A stretch of DNA of 14,405 bases. Origin: Candidatus Latescibacterota bacterium (lineage in GTDB: Bacteria; Latescibacterota; UBA2968; GCA-2709665). Positions within the stretch are counted from its first letter, which is position 1. Every line of letters begins with the position of its first letter. Positions 1-7,234 of the stretch are shown here, piece by piece. The stretch spans positions 1 through 14,405 of the forward strand of contig JAAXHE010000060.1 of the NCBI GenBank assembly GCA_012271065.1. The letters are read 5' to 3'. The position numbers were made by a program, and so were the translations under genes. The notes beneath the pieces are model-generated. The model saw only the letters and a program-made list of their open reading frames with translations. It had not been told where the DNA came from and made no database searches.

Positions 1-2
1 CT

Positions 3-46
3 TGTCTTCGGCCTCGCCTGCAGAGCAACTCTACCAACGGACTGCT
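3..46 (-). repeat. Left copy of a diverged inverted repeat at the window ends
   Basis: Read on the minus strand, this segment matches the plus strand at 14348-14405. Positions 14-46 pair with 14348-14380 with 5 mismatches in 33. Positions 3-13 pair with 14395-14405 without mismatch. The right copy has 14 extra bases (14381-14394), bounded by a TCGGCC direct repeat, so the left copy looks like a slippage deletion. Similarity stops sharply inside position 46 and runs outward to the window edge. The element therefore probably continues to the left beyond the window. What it is cannot be told from 44 bases: it could be the start of a repeated gene, a mobile-element end or a dispersed non-coding repeat. 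Confidence 0.65.
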
Positions 47-93
47 ACCGGCGCCACCGTGGACGCACGACACCCGATTCCTTCGTCGACATC

Positions 94-122
94 AATATAA
101 ATGAACAAATGTGCAGAGTCAA
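94..122 (-). promoter_or_regulatory. Leftward sigma-70-type promoter
   Basis: On the minus strand TTGACT (positions 122 to 117) is followed after exactly 17 bases by TATATT (99 to 94). Each hexamer matches the consensus at five of six positions. Transcription would start near position 87 and run left through the end repeat and out of the window. The AT-rich patch at 91-110 stands out from the GC-rich surroundings. The gene it serves lies outside the window. Alternatively it could be a chance match. Confidence 0.5.
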
Positions 123-188
123 CAACCCTATGGATTCCGGATGATGAAGACCGACGACAACGATGCCTCTTCGTGAGACAAAAAGCCC

Positions 189-217
189 TTGACATCGCCA
201 ATTTGCGCCTTTATCGT
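189..217 (+). promoter_or_regulatory. Possible rightward promoter, antisense to the ygfZ-like gene
   Basis: A perfect TTGACA (189-194) is followed after 17 bases by TATCGT (212-217, four of six consensus bases). A small dyad with 5-base arms (TCGTA/TACGA, 214-224) overlaps the -10 end. The only thing downstream on the plus strand is the 3' end of the minus-strand YgfZ-like gene, so a transcript from here would be antisense to it. No credible plus-strand gene follows. It may be fortuitous. Confidence 0.3.
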
Positions 218-223
218 AATACG

Positions 224-239
224 ATGGACCGGCGTCCAT
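224..239 (-). terminator. Weak hairpin after the YgfZ-like gene
   Basis: Six-base arms (ATGGAC and GTCCAT) with a four-base loop lie about ten bases past the stop codon of the minus-strand YgfZ-like gene. The sequence that follows has no T-run, so intrinsic termination is doubtful. The position is right for a terminator or a 3'-end stabilising hairpin. Confidence 0.25.
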
Positions 240-248
240 GCACACTGA

Positions 249-1310
249 CTATCGTCTGAAAAAGGGCAGTTCGACGACCTTTGCCCGACCTACCCCGCCT
301 ACGGACAGAAACAGGCCGGGCTGTTCATATCCCCTGCGGACGGACGCCAGCGATACCACCCGCTCCAGGGCAGGCGAACGGACACCGCTTGTCGTCCACC
401 CGATTTGTTTTTCGCCGTCTCGAAGCGGTGTCTCAGGTGGCGGAACCGTATCCGCCTCAAGGCACAGGCCGACCAGATACCGCCTGGGCTTGCCCAGATT
501 GTGCATTTTGGCTATCGTTTCCTGGCCAATAAAACATCCTTTTGTGAAGTCGACCGCGTGATGAAGGCCCGCTTCGAGCGGCACGACCCGTTCATCCACG
601 TCGACTCCGTAACGTGGTATTCCGGACTCTATTCGCAATGCCTCCATGGCCCGGGTACCCACGGGGCGCGCGCCCGCGGCAGTCAGCGCATTCCAGAGAC
701 GAAGCGCATGGGCCGCCTCGATCCGCAGGTCATAGCCGGGCTCTCCCGAATAGGAGCGCGCGGTTACGGACACATCCGTACGTCCCAGGCCACGCACGAC
801 GGTGTGGCAATCCGCGAGATCGGAGGACACCTCGCCCAGCACCCGCGCAATCAGCGCGCGGGAGCCCGATCCGTGTAGGCCGAGTGTCGCCCGTATTCCG
901 GTAACGTCCGTGATACGGACGTCATCCGCGATCAGGTATTTGTCCAGGGACGCCATCAGCTTTGCCTGCAGTCCGGGCTCTGTCTCCAGCAGGAACCCTT
1001 CCGCACGATGATAGACCCATACGTCCGACAACGTCTGGCCCCTGGGCGTGGTCATCGTTGCATAGTTGCCTGCTCCGGATTCCAGTCCTTCGACCGTGTT
1101 GCTCAACATCCCGTGCAGGAAACGCGCGCGGTCCGAGCCGGTAACCAGCAGGTGACCCCGGTCGCTCCGATCAACCAGACCCGCGGCCTCCCGAACGGTT
1201 GCATACTCGGATGCGGCATCCCCGTAGTGAGCCGCGGCCTCAGTGCCGCCGATTCGTTCGAAAACCGCACCTGCCGACAGCTTGGCTGAACGCAGCGTTG
1301 TAACAGTCAT
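249..1310 (-). CDS. YgfZ/GcvT-like folate-binding protein
   Basis: This 353-residue protein belongs to the YgfZ/GcvT superfamily. It carries the YgfZ signature KGCFIGQE at residues 257-264, preceded by the family block ALRIESGIPRYGVDVDE (224-240). YgfZ proteins bind tetrahydrofolate and help make or repair iron-sulfur enzymes in the cytoplasm. They are not the glycine-cleavage aminomethyltransferase, although they share its fold. The length and the cysteine-containing signature favour YgfZ over GcvT, and no gcvH or gcvP lies nearby. The ATG start has an AGGAGGT ribosome-binding site six bases upstream. A candidate promoter lies at 1361-1389. The gene is divergent from the lipoprotein/receptor group and appears monocistronic within the window. 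Confidence 0.88.
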   Translation of the reverse strand: MTVTTLRSAKLSAGAVFERIGGTEAAAHYGDAASEYATVREAAGLVDRSDRGHLLVTGSDRARFLHGMLSNTVEGLESGAGNYATMTTPRGQTLSDVWVYHRAEGFLLETEPGLQAKLMASLDKYLIADDVRITDVTGIRATLGLHGSGSRALIARVLGEVSSDLADCHTVVRGLGRTDVSVTARSYSGEPGYDLRIEAAHALRLWNALTAAGARPVGTRAMEALRIESGIPRYGVDVDERVVPLEAGLHHAVDFTKGCFIGQETIAKMHNLGKPRRYLVGLCLEADTVPPPETPLRDGEKQIGWTTSGVRSPALERVVSLASVRRGYEQPGLFLSVGGVGRAKVVELPFFRR

Positions 1311-1360
1311 TGACCGACCTCCTGAATGAACGCCGAAGGGACAATGGTGGTTTCCGATGA

Positions 1361-1389
1361 AACTTATTTCGCACTCCTTGCCGTGTCAA
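1361..1389 (-). promoter_or_regulatory. Candidate promoter of the YgfZ-like gene
   Basis: On the minus strand a perfect TTGACA (1389 to 1384) is followed after 17 bases by TAAGTT (1366 to 1361), a weak -10 with three of six consensus bases. The start would give a leader of about 45 bases before the ATG at 1310. The -35 overlaps a short dyad (1375-1392). Confidence 0.4.
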
Positions 1390-1392
1390 GGA
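1375..1392. promoter_or_regulatory. Short dyad overlapping the -35 of the ygfZ-like promoter
   Basis: TCCTTG and CAAGGA form six-base perfect inverted arms separated by six bases. The dyad lies in the divergent intergenic region (1311-1459) and covers the proposed -35 hexamer. It could be an operator, but dyads this short also arise by chance. Confidence 0.2.
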
Positions 1393-1459
1393 AAACCGGC
1401 CTTTTGACAACGATTATGCGCGGAACCCGGAGACGCCGCGGGTCCGTGGCGCCTCCGAT

Positions 1460-2026
1460 ATGAAACGCTTCATTCCAACGGCCCTGCTGGTCCTTGTCGC
1501 CTGCGGCGGCGGGCTCGGGCCGGGACCGCCCGACGGTACGGGAATCAAGGGAACCCTCATCTTCAACGGCGACTGGCCGCCGGAGACGGATGACGTCGCA
1601 GTGGCAGTCTACCGGCGACGCCCGCAGGTCCTGGCCGATTTCTTCAATATTGCCGGCTGGGACACAACCGTGACCATCGGGGCGGTCCGTTTCGAATACT
1701 TCGTCCCCCTGGAAGAGCCGGGCACCTACGAGTGGGTCGTGGTGGCCTGGCGCCCCCGCGGCGGCTTCTGGAACTTTGACTCTCTGCTCGGTTGTTACCA
1801 CGTTGGCAACGACACCCTGCCCACACCGGTGCAGGTTCGCCTGGGCGAAACCACGAAAAATGTCGATATCCAGACCTACTTTGACCTCGTGCAGGGCGCC
1901 GATCGGCCGGATCGGCAAATTTGTACGGGGTTTCTGCCTCCTCTGCCTTCTGCTTCCGGGTTCGGCGCTGCGGGCGGAAACCTCCGGTACGATGGTCGGA
2001 ACAACAACCGACGAAACGACCGGTGA
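1460..2026 (+). CDS. Small lipoprotein next to a TonB-dependent receptor
   Basis: The N-terminus is a clear lipoprotein signal peptide: MKR, then a hydrophobic run ending in the lipobox LVAC, with the lipidated cysteine at residue 15. The mature part (about residues 25-150) looks like one beta-rich domain. I recognise no family. It is probably a periplasm-facing lipoprotein working with the receptor encoded just downstream, which is inference from the gene order. No good ribosome-binding site precedes the ATG. The last 40 or so codons, from about residue 142, overlap the receptor's signal peptide and mature start in another frame and read like a shadow, rich in Arg, Asn and Gly. The natural protein probably ends near FDLV (about position 1890), so the stop may have been lost or the frame altered. 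Confidence 0.7.
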   Translation: MKRFIPTALLVLVACGGGLGPGPPDGTGIKGTLIFNGDWPPETDDVAVAVYRRRPQVLADFFNIAGWDTTVTIGAVRFEYFVPLEEPGTYEWVVVAWRPRGGFWNFDSLLGCYHVGNDTLPTPVQVRLGETTKNVDIQTYFDLVQGADRPDRQICTGFLPPLPSASGFGAAGGNLRYDGRNNNRRNDR

Positions 2027-4073
2027 ACCGTTGCCAGGCGCCAACGTCGTGTTGCTTGGCACTGATATCGGAACCGAAACCGACGTCGAAGGAGCGTTCC
2101 GCCTGACGGGTCTGCCGCCCGGTCCATATACCCTGTCCGTCTCGTTGCTGGGTTTCACTCCCCATGTCATGAAGGACGTCGTGGTTGCGGCCGGCGATAC
2201 CCTGCGGCTTACCGTCCGGCTCGCGTCCTCGCCGATCCACATGCCCGCCATCGTGGTCTCCGCAAGCAAACGCGCCCGAAACGTCGTCGACGCGCCAACA
2301 AGCGTATCACTCATCGGCTCCGAGGAAATCCAGTCTGACAATTCCGCCACGCTGAACGAATCCCTTGATTACGTTGCCGGTGTCAATATGGTGGGAGGCC
2401 AGGTCAACATAAGGGGGTCCAGCGGCTATTCCCGGGGTACGGGAAGCCGCGTACTCATGCTGATCGACGGCTTCCCGGCGCTGTCCGCCGATAACGGCGA
2501 CGTCAAGTGGGACGCCATTCCTGTCGACCAGATCGCGCGCGTGGAAGTCATCAAGGGCGCCGGGTCCGCACTCTACGGCACGGGCGCTCTCGGGGGTATC
2601 ATCAATGTTATTACGCGGAATCCGTCGCCCCAACCCGAGACGCACTTTCGGTTCCTGGGCGGCCGGTACAGCGAACCCGGCCACCAGGAGTGGCGCTGGT
2701 CGTCGAGCGGGAGATACTACGAAGGAACGGACATCAGCCATTCCCGGCAGTCCGGGAACACCGGATTCATCCTGGGTGCGGGGCAGAAGTGGACCAACGG
2801 GTTCCGGGAAAACGCGTGGCACAGGAGATACAAGCTCTTCGGCAAACTCAGACACCGGTTCAAGGCAGCGGCGACTTTAACCGCAACCAGCAACTGGGCG
2901 CTGGACGATCACGGCACCTTCGTGCTTTGGAAAGACAGAAACGAGCCCCTGGAGGTGCCTGAAAGCGCCAAAGGAGACAAGACCGTATCCCAGAAGCTGA
3001 ACCTGAACGTCGATTTCTATCACCTGCTCAATCCGCAAACGGGCTATCGACTTAAAACGTTCGTGTATCGGACGGAATTTGACAACGAAATCGGCGGGAG
3101 AACGTCGTCGGAAGCATACAAGCTGGGACAGGAACTCCAGCTGGATCTACAGCCGGCCGCGAAGGTGGCGCTGACGGTCGGCACACAGTGGATTCATGAC
3201 GTCGTGAATTCTTCCGATCATCTCTTCGGCGATCACACCGGGCTCAACCTGGCGGGCTATGCCCAGGCCGAAATCGAACCCACGGATCGGGTTACGCTGT
3301 CGGCGGGCAGCCGCTACGACCGATATCGCACCGACGACCGCGGCGCGGAGAACCGATTGAGCCCCAAGCTGGGTTTCTCGTATCGCACATCCGGACGCAC
3401 CACGTTGCGCGGGACGCTGGGATGGGGCTTCAGAGGCCCATCGATCGCCGAAATCTACACCGACGCCACCTTCTCCGCAATTCCGATTATTCCCAACACC
3501 GGCCTTGTGGCCGAGAGGAGCATCTCCGCCGAAGTCGCGCTGGATCACCGTCCGACTCCCTGGTCCGTCGTCAACGCCGCGGCATTCTGGAGCCGCTACC
3601 AGGACCTCGTGGAGGCCAGGCCGGACGCCACCGGCGTCGTGCAGTTCAGAAACGTTGTGAAGGGCCGTATTGCCGGCGTCGAGGCGAGCGTGGCCGCGGC
3701 GATCGATCCGGTTCGCCTTGAGGGGAACTATACGTTCATCAGCGCGATCGAAAACTTGCCGGAGGGGGACCTTCCGCTGCCGTATCGCTCCCGGCACATC
3801 GGCACCGCCGGTATGCAGACCACATTCGGCCGACTCACACTGGGAGGCCGTTTCAGGTTCAGAAGCCGGATCCTGCGCGCTTCCGGACTGTTGCCGGAGG
3901 GCAACCGCGATCTCATACCCGTTTATCTGCTCGACGTCTCGGCCTCGTACGCGTTCGGAGAGGTCCAGGTGGTGCTGAAGTCACATAACGCCCTGGAGTA
4001 CAACTACGCCGTTGTCGAACGCAATCTGGGTTCGCCCAGACGTATTTCGCTCGGAATTACGGCAAGGCACTGA
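1860..4073 (+). CDS. TonB-dependent outer-membrane receptor with N-terminal CarboxypepD_reg-like domain
   Basis: From the ATG at 1860 the product is 737 residues. A signal peptide (hydrophobic core about 21-36, likely cut after ALRA at 39) leads to a carboxypeptidase-regulatory-like beta-sandwich (about 42-122; GEPLPGANV, GLPPGPYTLSV). A TonB-box-like AIVVSASK comes next. The plug domain has VNIRGSSGYSRGTGSRVLML, IARVEVIKGAGSALYG and GGIINVITR, and a beta-barrel runs to the end. Such receptors import siderophores, vitamins, glycans or metal complexes using TonB/ExbBD energy. Nothing here identifies the substrate. A TTG start at 1881 is a credible alternative. Neither start has a good ribosome-binding site, and the start lies inside the lipoprotein frame. 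The gene is followed after 18 bases by the quinone oxidoreductase. The family is certain, the start is not. Confidence 0.9.
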   Translation: MSISRPTLTSCRAPIGRIGKFVRGFCLLCLLLPGSALRAETSGTMVGTTTDETTGEPLPGANVVLLGTDIGTETDVEGAFRLTGLPPGPYTLSVSLLGFTPHVMKDVVVAAGDTLRLTVRLASSPIHMPAIVVSASKRARNVVDAPTSVSLIGSEEIQSDNSATLNESLDYVAGVNMVGGQVNIRGSSGYSRGTGSRVLMLIDGFPALSADNGDVKWDAIPVDQIARVEVIKGAGSALYGTGALGGIINVITRNPSPQPETHFRFLGGRYSEPGHQEWRWSSSGRYYEGTDISHSRQSGNTGFILGAGQKWTNGFRENAWHRRYKLFGKLRHRFKAAATLTATSNWALDDHGTFVLWKDRNEPLEVPESAKGDKTVSQKLNLNVDFYHLLNPQTGYRLKTFVYRTEFDNEIGGRTSSEAYKLGQELQLDLQPAAKVALTVGTQWIHDVVNSSDHLFGDHTGLNLAGYAQAEIEPTDRVTLSAGSRYDRYRTDDRGAENRLSPKLGFSYRTSGRTTLRGTLGWGFRGPSIAEIYTDATFSAIPIIPNTGLVAERSISAEVALDHRPTPWSVVNAAAFWSRYQDLVEARPDATGVVQFRNVVKGRIAGVEASVAAAIDPVRLEGNYTFISAIENLPEGDLPLPYRSRHIGTAGMQTTFGRLTLGGRFRFRSRILRASGLLPEGNRDLIPVYLLDVSASYAFGEVQVVLKSHNALEYNYAVVERNLGSPRRISLGITARH

Positions 4074-4091
4074 ATCCAGAAGGAGAATTTC

Positions 4092-5060
4092 ATGAAAGCG
4101 ATTCAAGTTGACCGCACCGGCGGACCCGAGGTCCTCCTCTTTAAAGACGTTCCGAATCCCGAACCCGGCCCGAACGAGGTACTGGTCAGAATCGATGCCA
4201 TCGGTCTGAACTATATAGACACCTACCACCGCACGGGCCTCTATCCGCTGGACCTGCCCTTCATTCCCGGTCTCGAGGCCGCCGGCACGGTGGCGGTCCT
4301 GGGGACTGACGCCACGGATTTCCGGCCCGGGGATCTCGTCGCCTACGCGGGAGTACCCGATTCATACGCCGAATTCGTCGCAGCCCCGCAGGAGAGACTC
4401 GTCAGGCTCCCCGATGGCGTGGATGCCGCCGCCGGCGCGGCCGCCATGCTCCAGGGGATGACATCCCACTATCTCGTTCACAGTACGTGCAACGTTCTGG
4501 AAGGCGACACGGTGCTCATCCACGCAGCCGCGGGAGGCGTGGGACTCATTCTGGTTCAGATGGCGAAAATGCGTGGGGCGCGCGTCATCGGGACGGTGTC
4601 AACGGAAGAAAAGGCGCAACTGGCCCGGGGCGCAGGAGCGGATGAAATCATCAGATACACCGAACAGGATTTCGAAGCCGAAGTCAGCCGGCTGACGGAC
4701 GGACGGGGCGTGCATGTGGTATACGACTCGGTGGGGAAAACCACGTGGGAAAAGAGCATGAATTGCCTGTCTCCCAAGGGCTACCTCGTGCTGTTCGGAA
4801 ATGCCAGCGGCCCGGTGCCGCCGGTCGATCCGCTGCTGCTCAGCCGTCTGGGCTCGATCTTTTTGACGCGCCCCACCCTTGTCGACTACACTGCGAGCCG
4901 GGAGGAACTGGAACTTCGCGCCAATGACGTGTTAGGCTGGATTCGAACCGGCAAGCTCAGTCTGCGGATCGACCGTACGCTGCCCCTGTCGGATGCCCGG
5001 GAAGCCCACCGGCTGCTCGAAGGCAGACTGACGACGGGCAAGGTGCTCCTGATACCGTAG
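4092..5060 (+). CDS. qor: NAD(P)H:quinone oxidoreductase, zinc-free MDR family
   Basis: This 322-residue cytosolic enzyme of the medium-chain dehydrogenase/reductase superfamily is of quinone-oxidoreductase type. The opening MKAIQVDRTGGPEVL, the block GLNYIDTYHRTGLYP (38-52) and the nucleotide-binding HAAAGGVG (144-151) are typical. So is the ending LLEGRLTTGKVLLIP. Structural zinc-ligand cysteines of alcohol dehydrogenases are absent, as expected for QOR. It would reduce quinones or other electrophilic carbonyls with NADPH. An AAGGAGAA ribosome-binding site precedes the ATG. The 18-base gap to the receptor suggests co-transcription, though a functional link is not obvious. The true substrate cannot be told from sequence. 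Confidence 0.88.
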   Translation: MKAIQVDRTGGPEVLLFKDVPNPEPGPNEVLVRIDAIGLNYIDTYHRTGLYPLDLPFIPGLEAAGTVAVLGTDATDFRPGDLVAYAGVPDSYAEFVAAPQERLVRLPDGVDAAAGAAAMLQGMTSHYLVHSTCNVLEGDTVLIHAAAGGVGLILVQMAKMRGARVIGTVSTEEKAQLARGAGADEIIRYTEQDFEAEVSRLTDGRGVHVVYDSVGKTTWEKSMNCLSPKGYLVLFGNASGPVPPVDPLLLSRLGSIFLTRPTLVDYTASREELELRANDVLGWIRTGKLSLRIDRTLPLSDAREAHRLLEGRLTTGKVLLIP

Positions 5061-5120
5061 CCTGCCCGGGCGAACCCGCCCTCGGCGGAGGCCGGCCGCA
5101 TTCGCACGCAGGCGACGGCC

Positions 5121-5870
5121 TCAGATACGGATTTCCCTCCTGATACCGCGGAGGTCCATCTCGAACTCGATCCCGATCACGGGCGGTCGCGCCCGGTACA
5201 ACCGGAGGCCGTGACGCTGCGCCGCTCCGACGTCAGGCAACACGACATCCTCCAGAAGGCGGTCCAACCGGTGCGCCGTGTAAACATCTACCGCGGTCAC
5301 CTGATCCCAGTTCACTCCCAGCCCAGCCAGCCGATCCGCCATCACATGCGCCACGTACGCCGCCTTCTCCCGCATCGCGTCCGGGCCCGTTTCACCCTGC
5401 CTGACGATGCCGTCGCGCACCAGTTCGCCCTTGAGCAGTTCACCCGCGCCTGCGATGACGAATGTACGGCCGTGTTCCTCCCGGCAGGGCGCGGTGTATG
5501 AAAAACCGTACATCGTGGTATCGTCCGGCGGATTGTGCAACGGCGCGACATTGGTTCGCGCGACCGGGTTCATTCCGTCCACGTGCAGGCCCCAGGACGC
5601 AAGAAGTGCGCAATAGTCCTCGTTGAATTCGATGAATCCGTCCATCGGATGCGGTTTCGGGCATCGGAGTTCCACACCGCAAAGCGCGTTCCGCACCCGG
5701 CTCGACCTGCGAAGATGCACATCCACCTTCTCGAATCCCTCGCGCCACGGCAACGGTTCCGTAAACGTCGCGTGCACGATCTCGTATCCCGTCTCGGCAA
5801 TGACGCCGCATGAATAGGGTTCGATTCCTTCAAGGAATTGATATTGTCCTTTTATATTCCTAAATAACAT
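5121..5870 (-). CDS. RidA/YjgF-like protein with an extra N-terminal domain
   Basis: The protein has 249 residues. The C-terminal half (about 100-249) resembles the RidA/YjgF/YER057c fold. RTNVAP is followed by a strand with FVIAGAG, then a long helix (REKAAYVAHVMADRLAGLG, 167-185), the strand VTAVDVYT (191-198) and a final RARPPVIGIEFEMDLRG segment. Classic RidA is about 130 residues and hydrolyses reactive enamine/imine intermediates. Here about 100 extra N-terminal residues of unknown type precede it, so activity may differ. The ATG start has an AAAGG site nine bases upstream and a notably AT-rich first 15 codons. It lies 94 bases downstream of the M42 peptidase on the same strand and could be co-transcribed. 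The fold assignment is moderately sure and the function is not. Confidence 0.6.
   Translation of the reverse strand: MLFRNIKGQYQFLEGIEPYSCGVIAETGYEIVHATFTEPLPWREGFEKVDVHLRRSSRVRNALCGVELRCPKPHPMDGFIEFNEDYCALLASWGLHVDGMNPVARTNVAPLHNPPDDTTMYGFSYTAPCREEHGRTFVIAGAGELLKGELVRDGIVRQGETGPDAMREKAAYVAHVMADRLAGLGVNWDQVTAVDVYTAHRLDRLLEDVVLPDVGAAQRHGLRLYRARPPVIGIEFEMDLRGIRREIRI
5824..5838. repeat. 15-base palindrome at the start of the RidA-like gene
   Basis: ATTCCTT and AAGGAAT flank a single central base, within codons 11-16 of the RidA-like gene. Next to it is an AT-rich tract (about 5838-5885) covering the start codon. It may simply be coding sequence (residues QFLEGIE), or it may be a small hairpin or operator near the translation start. 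Confidence 0.25.
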
Positions 5871-5964
5871 AAATAAAAACCTTTGCTTTCCGCCTCGCCT
5901 GGAGCGCCCGCGTGCGTTGCCTGTCTTCCGCTGACCGGATCACCTCACGTCTGCCGACCAACGC

Positions 5965-7023
5965 TCAATCCGGGGGATTCCTCAGGTAGGCCATCAGCAG
6001 TCTGGCCGAATTGACGATCCCTTCCATCGAACAGATCTCGTAACCGTGGGTGTTCTCTCCCGGGTACGCGATGCAGGCGGACCGTCCGGCGGATCCGATA
6101 CGCTTGGCGATACTTGCGTCGCTCCCGTAGGAGGTTACCACCGCCGGCTGAGTCTCAAATCCCATACCTGTTGCCAGTGATTCCAGGTGGCGCAACGTCC
6201 GTTCGTGGTAAACCCCGGTCGCGTCACCCCAGAGCAGAACCGGTTTTCCGCAATTCTCAATCTGATACTCCTCGGCCACGGGTGCGATATCCAGCGCGAT
6301 CGCCGTTTGAGCGGGCAGTTGTCCGATCGAAAACGCGGCGCCCTGCGCGCCGATCTCCTCCTCCGAACTGGCGATGAGATACACGTCATGCGGCGGCGGC
6401 GTCTCGGCCAACTGCCTGGCCGCCTCGATCAGGACGGCCAGGCCGGCCCTGCAGTCCAGATTGTAGCCGCAGATGAAGTCTCCCATAAAAACGGGCGGTT
6501 TGCGCGAACGCGCAAGCACCGCCTTGCTGCCGCGATGTACGCCGAGATCCCGCAGTTCCGCGGCGCTGCGCTTGGTCTCGATCCAGAACGCCTCCCATTC
6601 CACCGCCTTGCCCGTCTTCAGACGACCGGCCGGACTTTCGTCGGAAACATGCTTGGAGCCCACGGAGAGAATCCCCGTTACCGGCTCACATTCTGTTAGC
6701 ACGTCAACCGGCCCCTCGCCCACCGCCCACGCGTGGAGCCCGCCCAGCGGCCGGACCCGCAGCCGTCCGTCTTCCTGGACACGCTTGACCATAAGCGAGA
6801 TCTCGTCCTTGTGCGCCGTGACGGCAACGGGCGCGCCATCTCCCCGGCCCCTGAAGTGAATCACGATGCTCTCGGCCGGGTCCTGCCACACCGACGCCGA
6901 GAGGGGACGCACCTCATCCATTACAATGGCGTCCACTTCGCCTTCCGCCCCCGGCGGAGCATGCGCCGTCAGGAGTCTTTCCAGCAACTTCAATAAACGT
7001 GATCGATCAATTGGCACATCCAT
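5965..7023 (-). CDS. M42-family metallo-aminopeptidase
   Basis: From the ATG at 7023 this is 352 residues, normal for M42 (glutamyl aminopeptidase/FrvX/tetrahedral aminopeptidase). Likely metal ligands and catalytic residues are H71 in TAHKDEI, D190 in NLDCRAG, the E222-E223 pair in SEEEIG, D245 in ALDIAP and H326 in NTHGYE. These enzymes bind two metal ions, assemble into dodecamers and trim N-terminal residues from peptides in the cytoplasm. Two variations are visible: Lys where many members have Met (HMDE), and NLDCR where the DDR motif usually stands. The frame is open 36 codons further upstream, but GGAGGGG sits about five bases before the 7023 ATG, so I use that start. It is divergent from the sigma factor. 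Specificity is not predictable. Confidence 0.88.
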   Translation of the reverse strand: MDVPIDRSRLLKLLERLLTAHAPPGAEGEVDAIVMDEVRPLSASVWQDPAESIVIHFRGRGDGAPVAVTAHKDEISLMVKRVQEDGRLRVRPLGGLHAWAVGEGPVDVLTECEPVTGILSVGSKHVSDESPAGRLKTGKAVEWEAFWIETKRSAAELRDLGVHRGSKAVLARSRKPPVFMGDFICGYNLDCRAGLAVLIEAARQLAETPPPHDVYLIASSEEEIGAQGAAFSIGQLPAQTAIALDIAPVAEEYQIENCGKPVLLWGDATGVYHERTLRHLESLATGMGFETQPAVVTSYGSDASIAKRIGSAGRSACIAYPGENTHGYEICSMEGIVNSARLLMAYLRNPPD

Positions 7024-7222
7024 TGCAACCCCTCCAAACGTCGCCAGGAAGCTGTTCCGAAAGCCGGGACGCGGACCCCGCCGCACATCCCGAAATTCAC
7101 TGCAGTCCGCGTAGGAGATTTCGCTTGACATCGTACAGGAAACACCGAATATTCACATTGATCCCATCTCCTATTTCCTCCCTCCGGTTGCAGAATCCCG
7201 TCCGCCAATTGCATATCCGTAC

Positions 7223-7231
7223 GAGGTGATC
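7223..7231 (+). promoter_or_regulatory. Extended Shine-Dalgarno of the sigma factor
   Basis: GAGGTGATC is complementary to nine bases of the usual 16S rRNA 3' end. It sits correctly for a GTG start at 7235, with eight bases from the start of the GAGG core to the GTG. The first GTG at 7226 lies inside this motif and cannot use it, so it sets the start codon. Confidence 0.75.
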
Positions 7232-7234
7232 TTC

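Noticed and set aside
3..60. tRNA-like string GTTGGTAGAG in the left repeat read leftward
   Set aside because: The D-stem does not pair, and the right copy continues for 30 or more bases without a T-arm, so it is not a tRNA.
1404..1432. Plus-strand TTGACA upstream of the lipoprotein
   Set aside because: No -10-like hexamer lies at a suitable distance in the GC-rich sequence that follows.
1364..2350. Long minus-strand open frame of 328 codons opposite the lipoprotein and receptor
   Set aside because: It lies antisense to two plus-strand genes with clear signal peptides and domain motifs. It has low-complexity composition and no recognisable domain.
5061..5120. Small GC hairpin (CCGCC-CTC-GGCGG, 5076-5088) between the convergent oxidoreductase and RidA-like genes
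   Set aside because: The stem is only five bases and no T-run follows, so I do not call it a terminator, although termination is expected here.
7024..7131. 36-codon upstream extension of the M42 peptidase
   Set aside because: A strong GGAGGGG ribosome-binding site sits before the ATG at 7023, and the family N-terminus begins there.
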